Below, one piece after another: positions 26,217 through 35,562 of a DNA stretch of 64,000 nt. The DNA comes from Aeromicrobium endophyticum (GTDB lineage: Bacteria; Actinomycetota; Actinomycetes; Propionibacteriales; Nocardioidaceae), in the NCBI RefSeq assembly GCF_003586285.1, contig NZ_QUBR01000001.1, positions 310,001 through 374,000 on the forward strand, in the 5' to 3' direction. How positions within the stretch are numbered: the first letter of the stretch is position 1; each line of letters begins with the position of its first letter. The position numbers and the translations under genes are program-made. The notes under the pieces are model-generated. The model worked only from the letters and a program-made list of their open reading frames with translations. It was not told the DNA's origin and ran no database searches.

Positions 26217-27524
26217 TTACTTGAGGAACCCTTCGTAGTTGCGCTGCTGCAGCTGGCTCTCGATCTGCTTGACGGTGTCGAGGCCGACGCCGACGATGAT
26301 GAGCAGCGTGGTGCCGCCGAACGGGAAGTTCTGGCTGGCACCGATCGCAGCGATCGCGATCATCGGGATCAGGGCGATCAGGCCGAGGTACAGCGCACCC
26401 GGTGCGGTGATGCGGCTGAGCACGTAGCCCAGGTAGTCCTGCGTGGGCCGTCCGGCGCGGATGCCCGGGATGAAGCCGCCGTACTTCTTCATGTTGTCGG
26501 CGACCTCCTCGGGGTTGAACGTGATCGAGACGTAGAAGTACGTGAAGAACACGATCAGCATGAAGAACGTGGCCATGTAGAGCGGGTGGTCGCCCTTCAC
26601 GAAGTTGTCGTTGATCCACGTGGCCCACGGGGCGCCCGAGTTGAACTGCGCCATCAGGGCCGGCAGGTACATCAGGCTCGAGGCGAAGATGACCGGGATG
26701 ATGCCGGCCTGGTTGACCTTGAGCGGGATGTACGTCGACGAGCCGCCGAACATGCGGCGTCCCACCATGCGCTTGGCGTACTGCACGGGGATGCGGCGCT
26801 GGGCCTGCTCGATGAAGATCACCGCGGCCACGATGACCAGGCCGATCGCGATGACGGCCACGAAGGTCGCCCAGCCCTTGGTCTGCTTGATCTGCCACAT
26901 GGCCCCGGGGAACGTCGCGACGACCTGGGTGAAGATCAGGATCGACATGCCGTTGCCGACTCCACGGTCGGTGATCAGCTCGCCGAGCCACATGATCACG
27001 GCCGTGCCGGCGACCATCGTCAGCACGATCAGCAGGAACGACAGGATGCTGTCGGGGTTGTAGAGCAGCGGACGACCCTGCTCGGCGCCGCCGAACAGGT
27101 TGCCGCTGCGAGCCAGCGCGACGATGCCGGTGGCCTGCAGGATGGCCAGCCCCAGCGTCAGGTAGCGCGTGTACTGCGTGATCTTGGTCTGCCCGGCCTG
27201 GCCCTCCTTCTTGAGGGCCTCCAGACGCGGGATCACCACGACGAGCAGCTGCAGGATGATGCTCGCGGTGATGTAGGGCATGATGCCCAGCGCGAACACC
27301 GTCAGCTGCAGCAGCGCGCCGCCGGAGAAGACGTTGATCAGCGCGAACAGGCTGCTGTTCTCACCCGACGAGGCGGCCGTGACGGCGGCCTGGACGTTGC
27401 CGACGTTGATGCCCGGTGCGGGCATCGTCGAACCGAGTCGAAACAGGACGATGACGAACAGGACGAAGAGGATCTTCTTCCGCAGGTCGGGCGTCCGGAA
27501 GGCGTGGACGAAGGCGCTGAGCAC
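26217..27524 (-). CDS. secY: Protein translocase subunit SecY
   Basis: Main channel of the Sec translocon, 435 aa, ten predicted membrane helices. Starts at GTG 27524 with GGAGG six bases upstream: VLSAFVHAFRTPDLRKKI. Typical parts are the plug helix after STMPAPGINV, helix 2 with GIMPYITASIILQLL, and the cytosolic loops VPQYAKR-like IPVQYAKRMVGRR and YGGFIPGIRAGRPTQDYL. Separated from rplO by two hairpins, one an intrinsic terminator, so it may be transcribed apart from the ribosomal genes. Followed without gap by adk. Confidence 0.97.
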   Translation of the reverse strand: MLSAFVHAFRTPDLRKKILFVLFVIVLFRLGSTMPAPGINVGNVQAAVTAASSGENSSLFALINVFSGGALLQLTVFALGIMPYITASIILQLLVVVIPRLEALKKEGQAGQTKITQYTRYLTLGLAILQATGIVALARSGNLFGGAEQGRPLLYNPDSILSFLLIVLTMVAGTAVIMWLGELITDRGVGNGMSILIFTQVVATFPGAMWQIKQTKGWATFVAVIAIGLVIVAAVIFIEQAQRRIPVQYAKRMVGRRMFGGSSTYIPLKVNQAGIIPVIFASSLMYLPALMAQFNSGAPWATWINDNFVKGDHPLYMATFFMLIVFFTYFYVSITFNPEEVADNMKKYGGFIPGIRAGRPTQDYLGYVLSRITAPGALYLGLIALIPMIAIAAIGASQNFPFGGTTLLIIVGVGLDTVKQIESQLQQRNYEGFLK

Positions 27525-27564
27525 CGTGATCCTCCTCGTGCACGTGGCGTGCGTGGGTAGAACG

Positions 27565-27587
27565 GACAAAAGCGGGCTCTCGCCCGC
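27565..27587 (-). terminator. Intrinsic terminator upstream of secY
   Basis: On the minus strand GCGGGC-GAGA-GCCCGC (27587-27572) is followed by TTTTGT. This is a classical rho-independent terminator, one of very few with a U-tract in this window. It ends about 40 nt before the secY GTG and may act as an attenuator. Confidence 0.65.
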
Positions 27588-27610
27588 GGTGTGACTCTAA
27601 CAGCCACCGA

Positions 27611-27648
27611 GAACGGCGGGACCCTCCGATCGGAGGATCCCGCCGTTC
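27611..27648 (-). terminator. Long hairpin after rplO
   Basis: GAACGGCGGGA (27611-27621) pairs perfectly with TCCCGCCGTTC (27638-27648), and an inner CCTCC/GGAGG stem extends it. It begins 6 nt after the rplO stop. With the intrinsic terminator 24 nt further on it forms a double stop between the spc operon and secY. Confidence 0.7.
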
Positions 27649-27654
27649 ATGGGG

Positions 27655-28095
27655 TCACAGCACGGTGGTGGACCCGCCGGCTGCTTCGATCTTGCTCTTG
27701 GCCGAGGCGGAGAACTTGTCTGCCGTGACCTGGACCTTGACCGAGATCTCGCCCTGGCCGAGGACCTTGACGGGACGGCCCTTGCGGACCGCGCCGTTGG
27801 CGACCAGCGACGCGACGTCGATGTCACCGCCATCGGGGTAGAGCTCGGCGATGCGGTCCAGGTTCACGACCTGGTACTCCTCGCGGAACGGGTTCTTGAA
27901 CCCCTTCAGCTTCGGCAGACGCATGTGGATGGGAACCTGTCCACCCTCGAAGCCGGCAGGAACCTGGTAGCGGGCCTTGGTGCCCTTGGTTCCGCGTCCG
28001 GCCGTCTTTCCCTTGGAGCCCTCACCGCGACCCACGCGGGTCTTGGCGGTCTTGGCTCCGGGGGCGGGGCGCAGGTGGTGCAGCTTGAGCGCCAT
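27655..28095 (-). CDS. rplO: 50S ribosomal protein L15
   Basis: uL15, 146 aa. [20 protein letters not shown], the Gly-rich [17 protein letters not shown] and [18 protein letters not shown] identify it. Last ribosomal gene of the S10-spc run. It begins 1 bp after the rpmD stop and is followed by a strong hairpin. Confidence 0.98.
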   Translation of the reverse strand: MALKLHHLRPAPGAKTAKTRVGRGEGSKGKTAGRGTKGTKARYQVPAGFEGGQVPIHMRLPKLKGFKNPFREEYQVVNLDRIAELYPDGGDIDVASLVANGAVRKGRPVKVLGQGEISVKVQVTADKFSASAKSKIEAAGGSTTVL

Positions 28096-28096
28096 G

Positions 28097-28279
28097 TCAG
28101 TTAACCTCCTTGACGTCCACGAGGTGCGGGATGGACTCAGCCATGCCGCGGAGCTCGGGACGATCCTCGACGACCACCACGTCGCCGATCTTCTTGAGAC
28201 CGAGCGAGCGCAGGGTGTCGCGCTGGTTCTGCTTGCGTCCGATGCCGGACTTGGTCTGGGTCACCTGGAGCTTGGCCAT
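28097..28279 (-). CDS. rpmD: 50S ribosomal protein L30
   Basis: uL30, 60 aa: [20 protein letters not shown], then [20 protein letters not shown]. Standard length. Its ATG overlaps the rpsE stop as ATGA. Present in most actinobacteria though dispensable in some phyla. Confidence 0.97.
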   Translation of the reverse strand: MAKLQVTQTKSGIGRKQNQRDTLRSLGLKKIGDVVVVEDRPELRGMAESIPHLVDVKEVN

Positions 28280-28896
28280 CAGACACCCGCCCCGGCGTCA
28301 GCCTTGGCCTTGGCCTCGGCGATGCCTTCCTTGCCGGCGCGCAGCAGGGCCGCCGGAGCGACCTGCTCGACCGTCAGGCCACGACGCGATGCGACGTCCT
28401 CGGGCGACTCGAGCAGGCGCAGGGCCGCCACGGTCGCGTGGACGATGTTGATCGCGTTGGACGAGCCCAGCGACTTGCTCAGCACGTCGTGGACGCCAGC
28501 AGCCTCGAGCACGGCGCGCACCGGGCCACCGGCGATCACGCCGGTACCGGGCGATGCCGGGCGCAGGAACACGACGCCAGCCGCCTTCTCGCCCTGCACG
28601 GGGTGCGGGATGGTGCCCTGGATGCGCGGGACGCGGAAGAAGGACTTCTTGGCCTCTTCGACGCCCTTGGCGATCGCGGTGGGAACTTCCTTGGCCTTGC
28701 CGTAGCCGATGCCGACCTGACCATCGCCGTCGCCGACGATCACCAGGGCGGTGAAGCTGAAGCGACGACCACCCTTGACGACCTTGGCGACACGGTTGAT
28801 CGTGACGACCTTCTCGATGTACTGCGACTTCTCGGCGCCGCGACCGTTGTCACGGCCCCGTCCGCCTCCGCCTCCGCGGCGCTGCTGCCCGCTCAT
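28279..28896 (-). CDS. rpsE: 30S ribosomal protein S5
   Basis: uS5, 205 aa from ATG 28896. The core begins at about residue 27 with [20 protein letters not shown], with [18 protein letters not shown] and [18 protein letters not shown] following. The first 20 residues are an unusual Gly/Arg tract ([17 protein letters not shown]), resembling an RGG-type RNA-binding tail. Ends overlapping rpmD by 1 bp. Confidence 0.97.
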   Translation of the reverse strand: MSGQQRRGGGGGRGRDNGRGAEKSQYIEKVVTINRVAKVVKGGRRFSFTALVIVGDGDGQVGIGYGKAKEVPTAIAKGVEEAKKSFFRVPRIQGTIPHPVQGEKAAGVVFLRPASPGTGVIAGGPVRAVLEAAGVHDVLSKSLGSSNAINIVHATVAALRLLESPEDVASRRGLTVEQVAPAALLRAGKEGIAEAKAKADAGAGV

Positions 28897-28939
28897 GCGG
28901 CACTCCTCACGATTGAGTAAATGTCTGTGGTGATGGTCA

Positions 28940-29323
28940 TCAGAACTCCAGTCCGCCCTCGCGAGCGCCGTCGGCCAGAGCCGCGACCCGTCCCGCGTAC
29001 TTGTTGCCGGCGCGGTCGAAGACCACGGTGGCGACACCGGCAGCCTTGGCGCGGTCGGCCACGAGCTCGCCGACGCGCTTGGCCTTGGCCGTCTTGTCGC
29101 CGTCGAGCCCGCGCAGGTCGGCCTCCATGGTCGACGCCGATGCCAGCGTGTGTCCCTGGAGGTCGTCGACGACCTGGGCCACGAGGTGCTTGTTGGAGCG
29201 CGTGACGACGAGACGCGGACGCTCGGCCGATCCGTGGATCTTCTTGCGACCGCGGATCTGGCGACGCAGACGCGATGCCGTACGACCCTTGACGCTCTTG
29301 TTGTGCCTGATCGAGATAGCCAT
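28940..29323 (-). CDS. rplR: 50S ribosomal protein L18
   Basis: uL18, 127 aa, a 5S rRNA binder. Basic N-terminus [19 protein letters not shown], then [20 protein letters not shown] and the C-terminal [20 protein letters not shown]. Lies 3 bp after rplF. Confidence 0.98.
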   Translation of the reverse strand: MAISIRHNKSVKGRTASRLRRQIRGRKKIHGSAERPRLVVTRSNKHLVAQVVDDLQGHTLASASTMEADLRGLDGDKTAKAKRVGELVADRAKAAGVATVVFDRAGNKYAGRVAALADGAREGGLEF

Positions 29324-29326
29324 GGA

Positions 29327-29869
29327 CTACTTACCAGCCTTTCCGACCTTGCGACGAACGTGCTCGCCGGCGTAACGGACACCCTTGCCCTTGTAGGGCT
29401 CGGGCTTGCGAATCTTGCGGATGTTCGCGGCGACCTCGCCGACGGCCTGCTTGTCGATGCCGATGACCGAGAACGCGGTCGGCTTCTCGACGGCGAACGT
29501 GATGCCCTCGGGGGCCTTCACGACGACCGGGTGGCTGAAGCCGAGTGCGAACTCGAGCTCGGTGGGGCCCTTGAGCGCGACGCGGTAACCGACGCCGACG
29601 ATCTCGAGCTTCTTCTCGTAGCCCTCGGTGACGCCGACGACCATGTTGCTGATCAGCGTGCGCGAGAGGCCGTGGAGGGCCTTGCTCTTGCGCTCGTCGT
29701 TGGGACGCTCGACCGACAGCACGCCGTCCTCGGCCTTGGCGACCGTGATCGGCTCGGCGACGGTGTGCGTCAGCTCGCCCTTGGGACCCTTGACGCGGAC
29801 GTCCTGGCCCTCGATGGTGACCTCGACGCCTGCCGGGATCGTGACTGGAATCTTGCCGATGCGTGACAT
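29327..29869 (-). CDS. rplF: 50S ribosomal protein L6
   Basis: uL6, 180 aa, near the GTPase-factor site. [39 protein letters not shown] and the C-terminal [20 protein letters not shown] are diagnostic. Lies 15 bp after rpsH. Confidence 0.98.
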   Translation of the reverse strand: MSRIGKIPVTIPAGVEVTIEGQDVRVKGPKGELTHTVAEPITVAKAEDGVLSVERPNDERKSKALHGLSRTLISNMVVGVTEGYEKKLEIVGVGYRVALKGPTELEFALGFSHPVVVKAPEGITFAVEKPTAFSVIGIDKQAVGEVAANIRKIRKPEPYKGKGVRYAGEHVRRKVGKAGK

Positions 29870-29884
29870 GTGTTCAGGCCCCTC

Positions 29885-30292
29885 TCACCAGACGTAGGCG
29901 AGGACTTCTCCGCCTACGCCCTTCTGGTTGGCCTGGCGGTCCGTGAGCAGACCCTGGCTGGTCGAGATGATGGCGACGCCGAGGCCGCCGAGCACCTTGG
30001 GCAGGCCGGTCGACTTCGCGTACACGCGAAGGCCCGGCTTGCTGATGCGGCGGATGCCGGCGATCGAGCGCTCGCGGTGCGGGCCGTACTTGAGGGTGAT
30101 CGTCAGCGTCTTGCCGACCTCGCCCTCCTTGGGCTCGGCCACGTCGATCGAGGTGATGTAGCCCTCCTGCTTCAGGATCTCGGCGACGCCGGCCTTCAGC
30201 TTGGAGTAGGGCATGGCCACGCTGTCGTGGTACGCCTGGTTGCCGTTGCGGACACGCGTGAGCATGTCTGCGATCGGATCGGTCATTGTCAT
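29885..30292 (-). CDS. rpsH: 30S ribosomal protein S8
   Basis: uS8, 135 aa, a 16S central-domain binder. [40 protein letters not shown] and [13 protein letters not shown] are diagnostic. A second ATG two codons in (MTDPIADM) is an alternative start. The 99-bp gap from rpsN upstream holds no gene. Confidence 0.97.
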   Translation of the reverse strand: MTMTDPIADMLTRVRNGNQAYHDSVAMPYSKLKAGVAEILKQEGYITSIDVAEPKEGEVGKTLTITLKYGPHRERSIAGIRRISKPGLRVYAKSTGLPKVLGGLGVAIISTSQGLLTDRQANQKGVGGEVLAYVW

Positions 30293-30391
30293 TGCTGGTG
30301 TTCCGTTCTCGCCGCGGTTTCGTCTTCGTCTTCGAGTGCTCGTGCACCGAGTGGGAAGGGACCTACGACGTGGTGGGGATGAAGGTAGTGA

Positions 30392-30577
30392 CTACCAGGA
30401 GCTCTTGGTGATGCCCGGCAGCTCGCCGCGGTGCGCCATCTCGCGAAGGCAGATGCGGCAGAGGCCGAACTTCTTGTAGACCGAGCGCGGACGGCCGCAC
30501 CGCTGGCAGCGGGTGTAGCCGCGGACCGCGAACTTAGGCTTGCGCGCGGCCTTGACCTTGAGACCAGTCTTCGCCAT
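30392..30577 (-). CDS. rpsN: 30S ribosomal protein S14, zinc type
   Basis: uS14 of the zinc-binding (type Z) form, 61 aa. Two CxxC pairs, [10 protein letters not shown] and [10 protein letters not shown], bind zinc; KSSW is the typical end. It lies between rplE and rpsH in the spc cluster. Many actinobacteria also carry a longer zinc-free paralogue for zinc starvation; none is seen here. Confidence 0.97.
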   Translation of the reverse strand: MAKTGLKVKAARKPKFAVRGYTRCQRCGRPRSVYKKFGLCRICLREMAHRGELPGITKSSW

Positions 30578-30578
30578 G

Positions 30579-31151
30579 TCAGTTCTCCTTGTAGGGGAAG
30601 CCGAGCAGCTTGAGCAGCGCGCGCCCCTCGTCGTCGTTGGTCGCCGTGGTGACGACCGTGATGTCCATGCCGCGCGAGCGGTCGATCTTGTCCTGGTCGA
30701 TCTCGTGGAACATGACCTGCTCGGTCAGACCGAAGGTGTAGTTGCCGCGACCGTCGAACTGCTTGGGGCTCAGGCCGCGGAAGTCGCGGATGCGGGGCAG
30801 CGCGAGCGTCAGCAGACGGTCGAGGAACTCCCACATGCGGTCGCCGCGCAGCGTGACGTGCGTGCCGATCGGCATGCCCTCGCGCAGCTTGAACTGGGCG
30901 ATGGACTTGCGGGCCTTGGTGACCTGCGGCTTCTGGCCGGTGATCGCGGTGAGGTCGCGGATCGCGCCCTCGATCAGCTTGCCGTCGCGCGCGGCCTCGC
31001 CGACGCCCATGTTGACGACGATCTTGGTGAGGCCGGGAACCTGCATCACGTTGTCGTAGTCGAACTGGTCGCGCAGGGCCGGGAGGATCTCCTCGCGGTA
31101 CCGCGTCTTCAGACGGGGGGCCGTGGCCGTGGTGGTGGTGTCGTCAGCCAT
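30579..31151 (-). CDS. rplE: 50S ribosomal protein L5
   Basis: uL5, 190 aa from ATG 31151, binding 5S rRNA and contacting P-site t[56 protein letters not shown] and [20 protein letters not shown] are diagnostic. The short Thr-rich N-terminus ([10 protein letters not shown]) is common in actinobacteria. 1 bp separates it from rplX and from rpsN. Confidence 0.98.
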   Translation of the reverse strand: MADDTTTTATAPRLKTRYREEILPALRDQFDYDNVMQVPGLTKIVVNMGVGEAARDGKLIEGAIRDLTAITGQKPQVTKARKSIAQFKLREGMPIGTHVTLRGDRMWEFLDRLLTLALPRIRDFRGLSPKQFDGRGNYTFGLTEQVMFHEIDQDKIDRSRGMDITVVTTATNDDEGRALLKLLGFPYKEN

Positions 31152-31152
31152 G

Positions 31153-31515
31153 TCAGATCTCCTTTCCGGTCTTCTTGGCGATGCGGACGCTGCGCTGGGC
31201 CGAGTAGGTCGAGCCGTCGGGACGCGTCTTGGTGACGTCGTCGCGGCGGTAGCCGACACGCGTCGGCTCCTTGTCGGCGAGCAGCATGACGTTCGAGATG
31301 TGGATCGGCGCCTCGCTGGTGATGATGCCGCCCGAGCCCACGCCACCGGCCTGCGAAGGCTTGGTGTGGCGCTTGACGCGGTTGACGCCTTCGACGATGA
31401 CGCGATCGTGCTCGGCGAGGACCTCGATGACCGAACCGGTCACGCCCTTGTCCTTGCCAGCGATGACCTTGACCTGGTCACCCTTGCGAATGCTGACGGT
31501 GCCTTTGCGGGCCAT
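31153..31515 (-). CDS. rplX: 50S ribosomal protein L24
   Basis: uL24, 120 aa from ATG 31515, an assembly initiator with a KOW motif. [20 protein letters not shown] is the KOW region; [16 protein letters not shown] and [13 protein letters not shown] follow. Stop and neighbouring starts are 1 bp apart on both sides. Confidence 0.98.
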   Translation of the reverse strand: MARKGTVSIRKGDQVKVIAGKDKGVTGSVIEVLAEHDRVIVEGVNRVKRHTKPSQAGGVGSGGIITSEAPIHISNVMLLADKEPTRVGYRRDDVTKTRPDGSTYSAQRSVRIAKKTGKEI

Positions 31516-31516
31516 G

Positions 31517-31885
31517 TCAGAGCACCTCCGGTGCGAGAGAGATGATGCGCATGAACTTCTTGTCGCGAAGCTCACGGCCGACGGGGCCGAAGATGCGCGT
31601 ACCGCGCGGATCTCCGTCCGCCTTGAGGATGACGGCTGCGTTCTCGTCGAACTTGATGTACGAACCATCGGGACGGCGGCGCTCCTTGACGGTGCGCACG
31701 ACGACAGCCTTGACGACATCGCCCTTCTTGACGTTTCCGCCGGGGATGGCGTCCTTCACGGTGGCGACGATGGTGTCACCGATGCCCGCGTAACGACGGC
31801 CCGAGCCACCGAGGACACGGATGCAGAGGATTTCCTTCGCACCGGTGTTGTCGGCGACCTTGAGTCGAGACTCCTGCTGAATCAT
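31517..31885 (-). CDS. rplN: 50S ribosomal protein L14
   Basis: uL14, 122 aa, standard length. [40 protein letters not shown] and [20 protein letters not shown] are diagnostic. It is the binding platform for the silencing factor RsfS in other bacteria. Confidence 0.98.
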   Translation of the reverse strand: MIQQESRLKVADNTGAKEILCIRVLGGSGRRYAGIGDTIVATVKDAIPGGNVKKGDVVKAVVVRTVKERRRPDGSYIKFDENAAVILKADGDPRGTRIFGPVGRELRDKKFMRIISLAPEVL

Positions 31886-31895
31886 CTGTCGTCTC

Positions 31896-32186
31896 CTACT
31901 TGGCCTTCTCGAGGATCTCGACGATGCGCCAGCGCTTGGTCGCCGAGAGCGGACGGGTCTCCATGATCAGGACCCGGTCGCCGATGCCGGCAGCGTTGGA
32001 CTCGTCGTGAGCCTTGAGCTTGATGTTGCGTCGCAGGACCTTGCCGTAGAGGGCGTGCTTGACACGGTCCTCGACGTTGACCACGACGGTCTTGTCCATC
32101 TTGTCGCTGACGACGAGACCCTCACGGGTCTTGCGTGCGGTGCGTTCAGTCACTGCTTCGCCTTCATTAGTCTTCTTGTCGGTCAT
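31896..32186 (-). CDS. rpsQ: 30S ribosomal protein S17
   Basis: uS17, 96 aa, an OB-fold binder of 16S 5' domain. [19 protein letters not shown], then [20 protein letters not shown] and [17 protein letters not shown]. The first 15 residues are charged and variable. The start overlaps the rpmC stop as ATGA. Confidence 0.97.
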   Translation of the reverse strand: MTDKKTNEGEAVTERTARKTREGLVVSDKMDKTVVVNVEDRVKHALYGKVLRRNIKLKAHDESNAAGIGDRVLIMETRPLSATKRWRIVEILEKAK

Positions 32187-32407
32187 GCCTCAGCCCCCTC
32201 GACGATGCCGAGCTCGCGCTCGCGCATGACGGTGTAGATACGGGCGATGTCCTTGCGGACGGCACGCAGACGGGCGGTGTTGTCGAGCTGCCCCGTGGCG
32301 TTCTGGAAGCGCAGGTTGAACAGCTCTTCCTTGGACTCGGCCAGCTTCTCAGCCAGGTCCTCGGCGCTCACGGCGCGCAGCTCTGCGGCGGTGGTCACTG
32401 CGGCCAT
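32183..32407 (-). CDS. rpmC: 50S ribosomal protein L29
   Basis: uL29, 74 aa, at the polypeptide exit tunnel. [40 protein letters not shown] and [16 protein letters not shown] are diagnostic. ATG 32407 shares bases with the rplP stop (TGATG); a GTG one codon earlier is possible. Confidence 0.97.
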   Translation of the reverse strand: MAAVTTAAELRAVSAEDLAEKLAESKEELFNLRFQNATGQLDNTARLRAVRKDIARIYTVMRERELGIVEGAEA

Positions 32408-32826
32408 CACAGCTCACCTGTCTCTCGGGAGATGAAGCGTGCCTTCATGGGCAGCTTGTGGATCGCGAGGCGCGTGGCCTCACGGGCGGTCTTCTCGTCG
32501 ACACCGGACAGCTCGAACATGACGCGGCCGGGCTTGACGTTGGCGACCCACCACTCGGGCGAACCCTTACCGGAACCCATGCGGGTCTCGGCAGGCTTCT
32601 TGGTGAGCGGACGGTCGGGGTAGATGTTGATCCACACCTTGCCGCCACGCTTCATGTGACGCGTCATGGCGATACGAGCGGACTCGATCTGACGGTTGGT
32701 CACGTAGGCCGGCGTGATGCACTGGATGCCGTAGTCACCGAACGCCAGCTCGGTGCCGCCCTTGGCGGCGCCGCGACGAGCGGGGTGGTGCTGCTTGCGG
32801 TACTTGACCCTTCGGGGCATCAACAT
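32407..32826 (-). CDS. rplP: 50S ribosomal protein L16
   Basis: uL16, 139 aa, contacting A-site tRNA. Start ATG 32826 gives [19 protein letters not shown], overlapping the rpsC stop by ATGA. Other blocks are [37 protein letters not shown] and [18 protein letters not shown]. Standard length. Confidence 0.98.
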   Translation of the reverse strand: MLMPRRVKYRKQHHPARRGAAKGGTELAFGDYGIQCITPAYVTNRQIESARIAMTRHMKRGGKVWINIYPDRPLTKKPAETRMGSGKGSPEWWVANVKPGRVMFELSGVDEKTAREATRLAIHKLPMKARFISRETGEL

Positions 32827-33662
32827 CAGGAAGCCTCCCCTGCAGGAGTAGTGGCGGCAACGGCCTCGGCCGGAGCGGCCTCGGTCGCCGGAGCGGCGTC
32901 GGTCGCGGGAGCGGCCTCGTCGCGAGCGGGACGCTCGGGACGACGCGCGCCACCGGCGGCACCGCCACGGGCGGGACGACGGTTGCTGCCGGGAGCGGCC
33001 GCACGCTTGGCCGCCTCGGCCTCGCGCTCGGCGCGGGTGCCCGCAACCTCGCCCTTGTAGATCCAGACCTTCACGCCGATGCGGCCGAAGGTCGTCTTGG
33101 CCTCGTAGAAGCCGTAGTCGACGTCGGCGCGAAGCGTGTGCAGGGGCACGCGGCCCTCGCGGTAGAACTCCGAGCGCGACATCTCGGCACCACCGAGGCG
33201 GCCCGAGCACTGGATACGGATGCCCTTGGCACCCGAGCGCATCGTCGACTGCATGGCCTTGCGCATGGCGCGACGGAACTGCACGCGACCGGAGAGCTGC
33301 TCGGCGACGCCCTGGGCGACCAGCTGCGCGTCCATCTCGGGGTTCTTGACCTCGAGGATGTTCAGCTGCACCTGCTTGCCCGTGAGCTTCTCGAGGTCGC
33401 CGCGGATGCGGTCGGCCTCGGCGCCACGGCGGCCGATGACAATGCCCGGACGAGCCGTGTGGATGTCGACGCGGACACGCTCACGCGTGCGCTCGATCTC
33501 GACACGGCTGATGCCGGCGCGGTCCATGCCCTTGGTGAGCATCCTGCGGATCTGGACGTCCTCACCGACGTAGCTCTTGTAGAGCTTGTCGGCGTACCAA
33601 CGGCTCTTGTGATCCGTCGAGATGCCCAGTCGGAACCCGTGCGGGTTGATCTTCTGTCCCAC
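32826..33662 (-). CDS. rpsC: 30S ribosomal protein S3
   Basis: uS3, 278 aa from GTG 33662. The core (1-215) has [20 protein letters not shown], the KH domain [20 protein letters not shown] and [20 protein letters not shown]. About 60 further residues form an Arg/Ala-rich then Ala/Glu/Pro-rich tail ([19 protein letters not shown]), longer than in the 233-aa E. coli protein. The start overlaps the rplV stop (TAGTG). Confidence 0.97.
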   Translation of the reverse strand: MGQKINPHGFRLGISTDHKSRWYADKLYKSYVGEDVQIRRMLTKGMDRAGISRVEIERTRERVRVDIHTARPGIVIGRRGAEADRIRGDLEKLTGKQVQLNILEVKNPEMDAQLVAQGVAEQLSGRVQFRRAMRKAMQSTMRSGAKGIRIQCSGRLGGAEMSRSEFYREGRVPLHTLRADVDYGFYEAKTTFGRIGVKVWIYKGEVAGTRAEREAEAAKRAAAPGSNRRPARGGAAGGARRPERPARDEAAPATDAAPATEAAPAEAVAATTPAGEAS

Positions 33663-34120
33663 TATCGGTTCCCGCCCTTCTTCTTGGAGATTTTGGTGGC
33701 TGCGGCGAGGCGCTTGCCCTCGACGAACTCAGCCGGCTGGACGACCACGGTCAGGTGGCTGCTGCGCTTGAGGATGCGGTTGGCCGCACCCTTGGCGCGC
33801 GGGCGCCAGCGCTTCATCGTCGGACCCTCGTCGACGTGGACCGTCGTGATGATCAGCGACGACCGGTCGAGGCCCTCGGTGGACTCGGCGTTGGCAGCGG
33901 CGCTGTCGACGAGCTTGTAGAACACCTCGGCGACGGCCTGCGGCGCGAACTGCAGGGTGGCCAGCGCGTTGTCGACGGACTCGCCGCGGATCAGGTCGCC
34001 GATGCGGCGCGACTTCTGCGCGGTGACGCGAACGAAGCGGGCCACGGCGAACGCGCCGGGCTCGTCGCCCAGCAGACGCTCGCGGCGAGCGCTGACGCTC
34101 TCACGGGTAGCTGCACTCAT
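33662..34120 (-). CDS. rplV: 50S ribosomal protein L22
   Basis: uL22, 152 aa, lining the exit tunnel. [20 protein letters not shown], then [19 protein letters not shown] and [10 protein letters not shown] are diagnostic. It has about 25 extra N-terminal residues and a Lys-rich C-terminus. The start overlaps the rpsS stop as ATGA. Confidence 0.98.
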   Translation of the reverse strand: MSAATRESVSARRERLLGDEPGAFAVARFVRVTAQKSRRIGDLIRGESVDNALATLQFAPQAVAEVFYKLVDSAAANAESTEGLDRSSLIITTVHVDEGPTMKRWRPRAKGAANRILKRSSHLTVVVQPAEFVEGKRLAAATKISKKKGGNR

Positions 34121-34398
34121 CGCCTCTTCGCCTTCCGATCGTCCTTCTCGTGACCGCGGAACGTGCGGGTCGGGGCGAACTCGCCCAGCTTGTGACCCAC
34201 CATCGAGTCCGTGATGAACACGGGCACGTGCTTGCGGCCGTCGTGCACGGCGATCGTGTGTCCGATGAAGGACGGCAGGATCATCGAGCGACGCGACCAG
34301 GTCTTGATCACGGTGTGCGTGTCGGCCGCGTTCTGGACGTCGACCTTCTTCTCGAGGTGCCCGTCAACGAACGGGCCCTTCTTCAAACTGCGTGGCAT
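34117..34398 (-). CDS. rpsS: 30S ribosomal protein S19
   Basis: uS19, 93 aa from ATG 34398: [19 protein letters not shown], then [20 protein letters not shown] and [20 protein letters not shown]. Standard length and position between rplB and rplV. Confidence 0.98.
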   Translation of the reverse strand: MPRSLKKGPFVDGHLEKKVDVQNAADTHTVIKTWSRRSMILPSFIGHTIAVHDGRKHVPVFITDSMVGHKLGEFAPTRTFRGHEKDDRKAKRR

Positions 34399-34415
34399 TA
34401 GTGAACCAATCCTCT

Positions 34416-35243
34416 TTAGCGGCCGGACTTGCGGCGGCGGACGATCTGGGAGTCGCTGGCCTTGCGCTTGCGCGTACGGCCCTCCGGCTTGCCCCACGGC
34501 GAGACGGGGTGACGTCCACCGGACGTCTTGCCCTCACCACCACCGTGCGGGTGGTCGACCGGGTTCATGGCGACACCACGGACGGTCGGGCGCTTGCCCT
34601 TCCAGCGGTTGCGGCCTGCCTTGCCCCAGTTGATGTTGGACTGCTCGGCGTTGCCGACCTCGCCGATCGTGGCGCGGCAGCGGACGTCGACGTAGCGCAT
34701 CTCGCCGGACGGCAGACGCAGCTGAGCCTTGGCGCCTTCCTTGGCGACGAGCTGGACGCGCACACCGGCCGAACGGCCCATCTTGGCACCGCCACCGGGA
34801 CGCAGCTCGATGTTGTGCAGCAGCGTGCCGACGGGGATGTTGCGCAGCGGCAGGTTGTTGCCGACCTTGATGTCGGAGCCGACGCCGGCCTCGACGGTCA
34901 TGCCCTGCTTCAGACCCTCGGGCGCGATGATGTAGCGCTTCTCGCCGTCCGCGTAGTGCAGGAGCGCGATGCGCGCCGTGCGGTTGGGGTCGTACTCGAT
35001 GTGAGCGACCTTCGCGGGGACGCCGTCCTTGTCGTAGCGACGGAAGTCGATGATGCGGTAGGCGCGCTTGTGTCCGCCACCCTGGTGCCGCGTCGTGATC
35101 CGGCCCTGGTTGTTGCGGCCACCCTTCTTGGGCAGCGGCTCCACCAGGGACTTCTCCGGCGTGGTGCGGGTGATCTCGGCGAAGTCGGCGACGCTGGAGC
35201 CTCGGCGGCCCGGCGTGGTCGGCTTGTACTTGCGAATAGCCAT
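34416..35243 (-). CDS. rplB: 50S ribosomal protein L2
   Basis: uL2, 275 aa, needed for subunit joining and peptidyl-transferase function. [20 protein letters not shown], then RIITRHQGG-like [20 protein letters not shown] and the late [20 protein letters not shown] with the conserved His. Lies 13 bp after rplW. Confidence 0.98.
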   Translation of the reverse strand: MAIRKYKPTTPGRRGSSVADFAEITRTTPEKSLVEPLPKKGGRNNQGRITTRHQGGGHKRAYRIIDFRRYDKDGVPAKVAHIEYDPNRTARIALLHYADGEKRYIIAPEGLKQGMTVEAGVGSDIKVGNNLPLRNIPVGTLLHNIELRPGGGAKMGRSAGVRVQLVAKEGAKAQLRLPSGEMRYVDVRCRATIGEVGNAEQSNINWGKAGRNRWKGKRPTVRGVAMNPVDHPHGGGEGKTSGGRHPVSPWGKPEGRTRKRKASDSQIVRRRKSGR

Positions 35244-35256
35244 GTGTCCTCAGTCC

Positions 35257-35562
35257 TCAGGCGCTCGGCGTCGAGAAGATGTCGATGCTCTGACCGGCAG
35301 CGACACTGACGATTGCTCGCTTCGTGTCCTTGCGCTTGCCAAGACCCGACTTGGTGCGGCGGGTCTTGCCCTTGCGGTTGAGCGTGTTGACCGCGGTGAC
35401 CTTGACGCCGAAGATCTTCTCGACGGCGATCTTGATCTCCGTCTTGTTGGCGTCTGGGTGCACCACGAACGTGTACTTGTTGTCGTCGAGCAGGCCGTAG
35501 CTCTTCTCGCTGACGACCGGCGCGATCAGGATGTCGCGGTGGTCCTTGTAGATCGTGCTCAT
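35257..35562 (-). CDS. rplW: 50S ribosomal protein L23
   Basis: uL23, 101 aa, docking site for trigger factor and SRP at the tunnel exit. [20 protein letters not shown], then [20 protein letters not shown] and [20 protein letters not shown]. Its ATG overlaps the rplD stop. Confidence 0.98.
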   Translation of the reverse strand: MSTIYKDHRDILIAPVVSEKSYGLLDDNKYTFVVHPDANKTEIKIAVEKIFGVKVTAVNTLNRKGKTRRTKSGLGKRKDTKRAIVSVAAGQSIDIFSTPSA

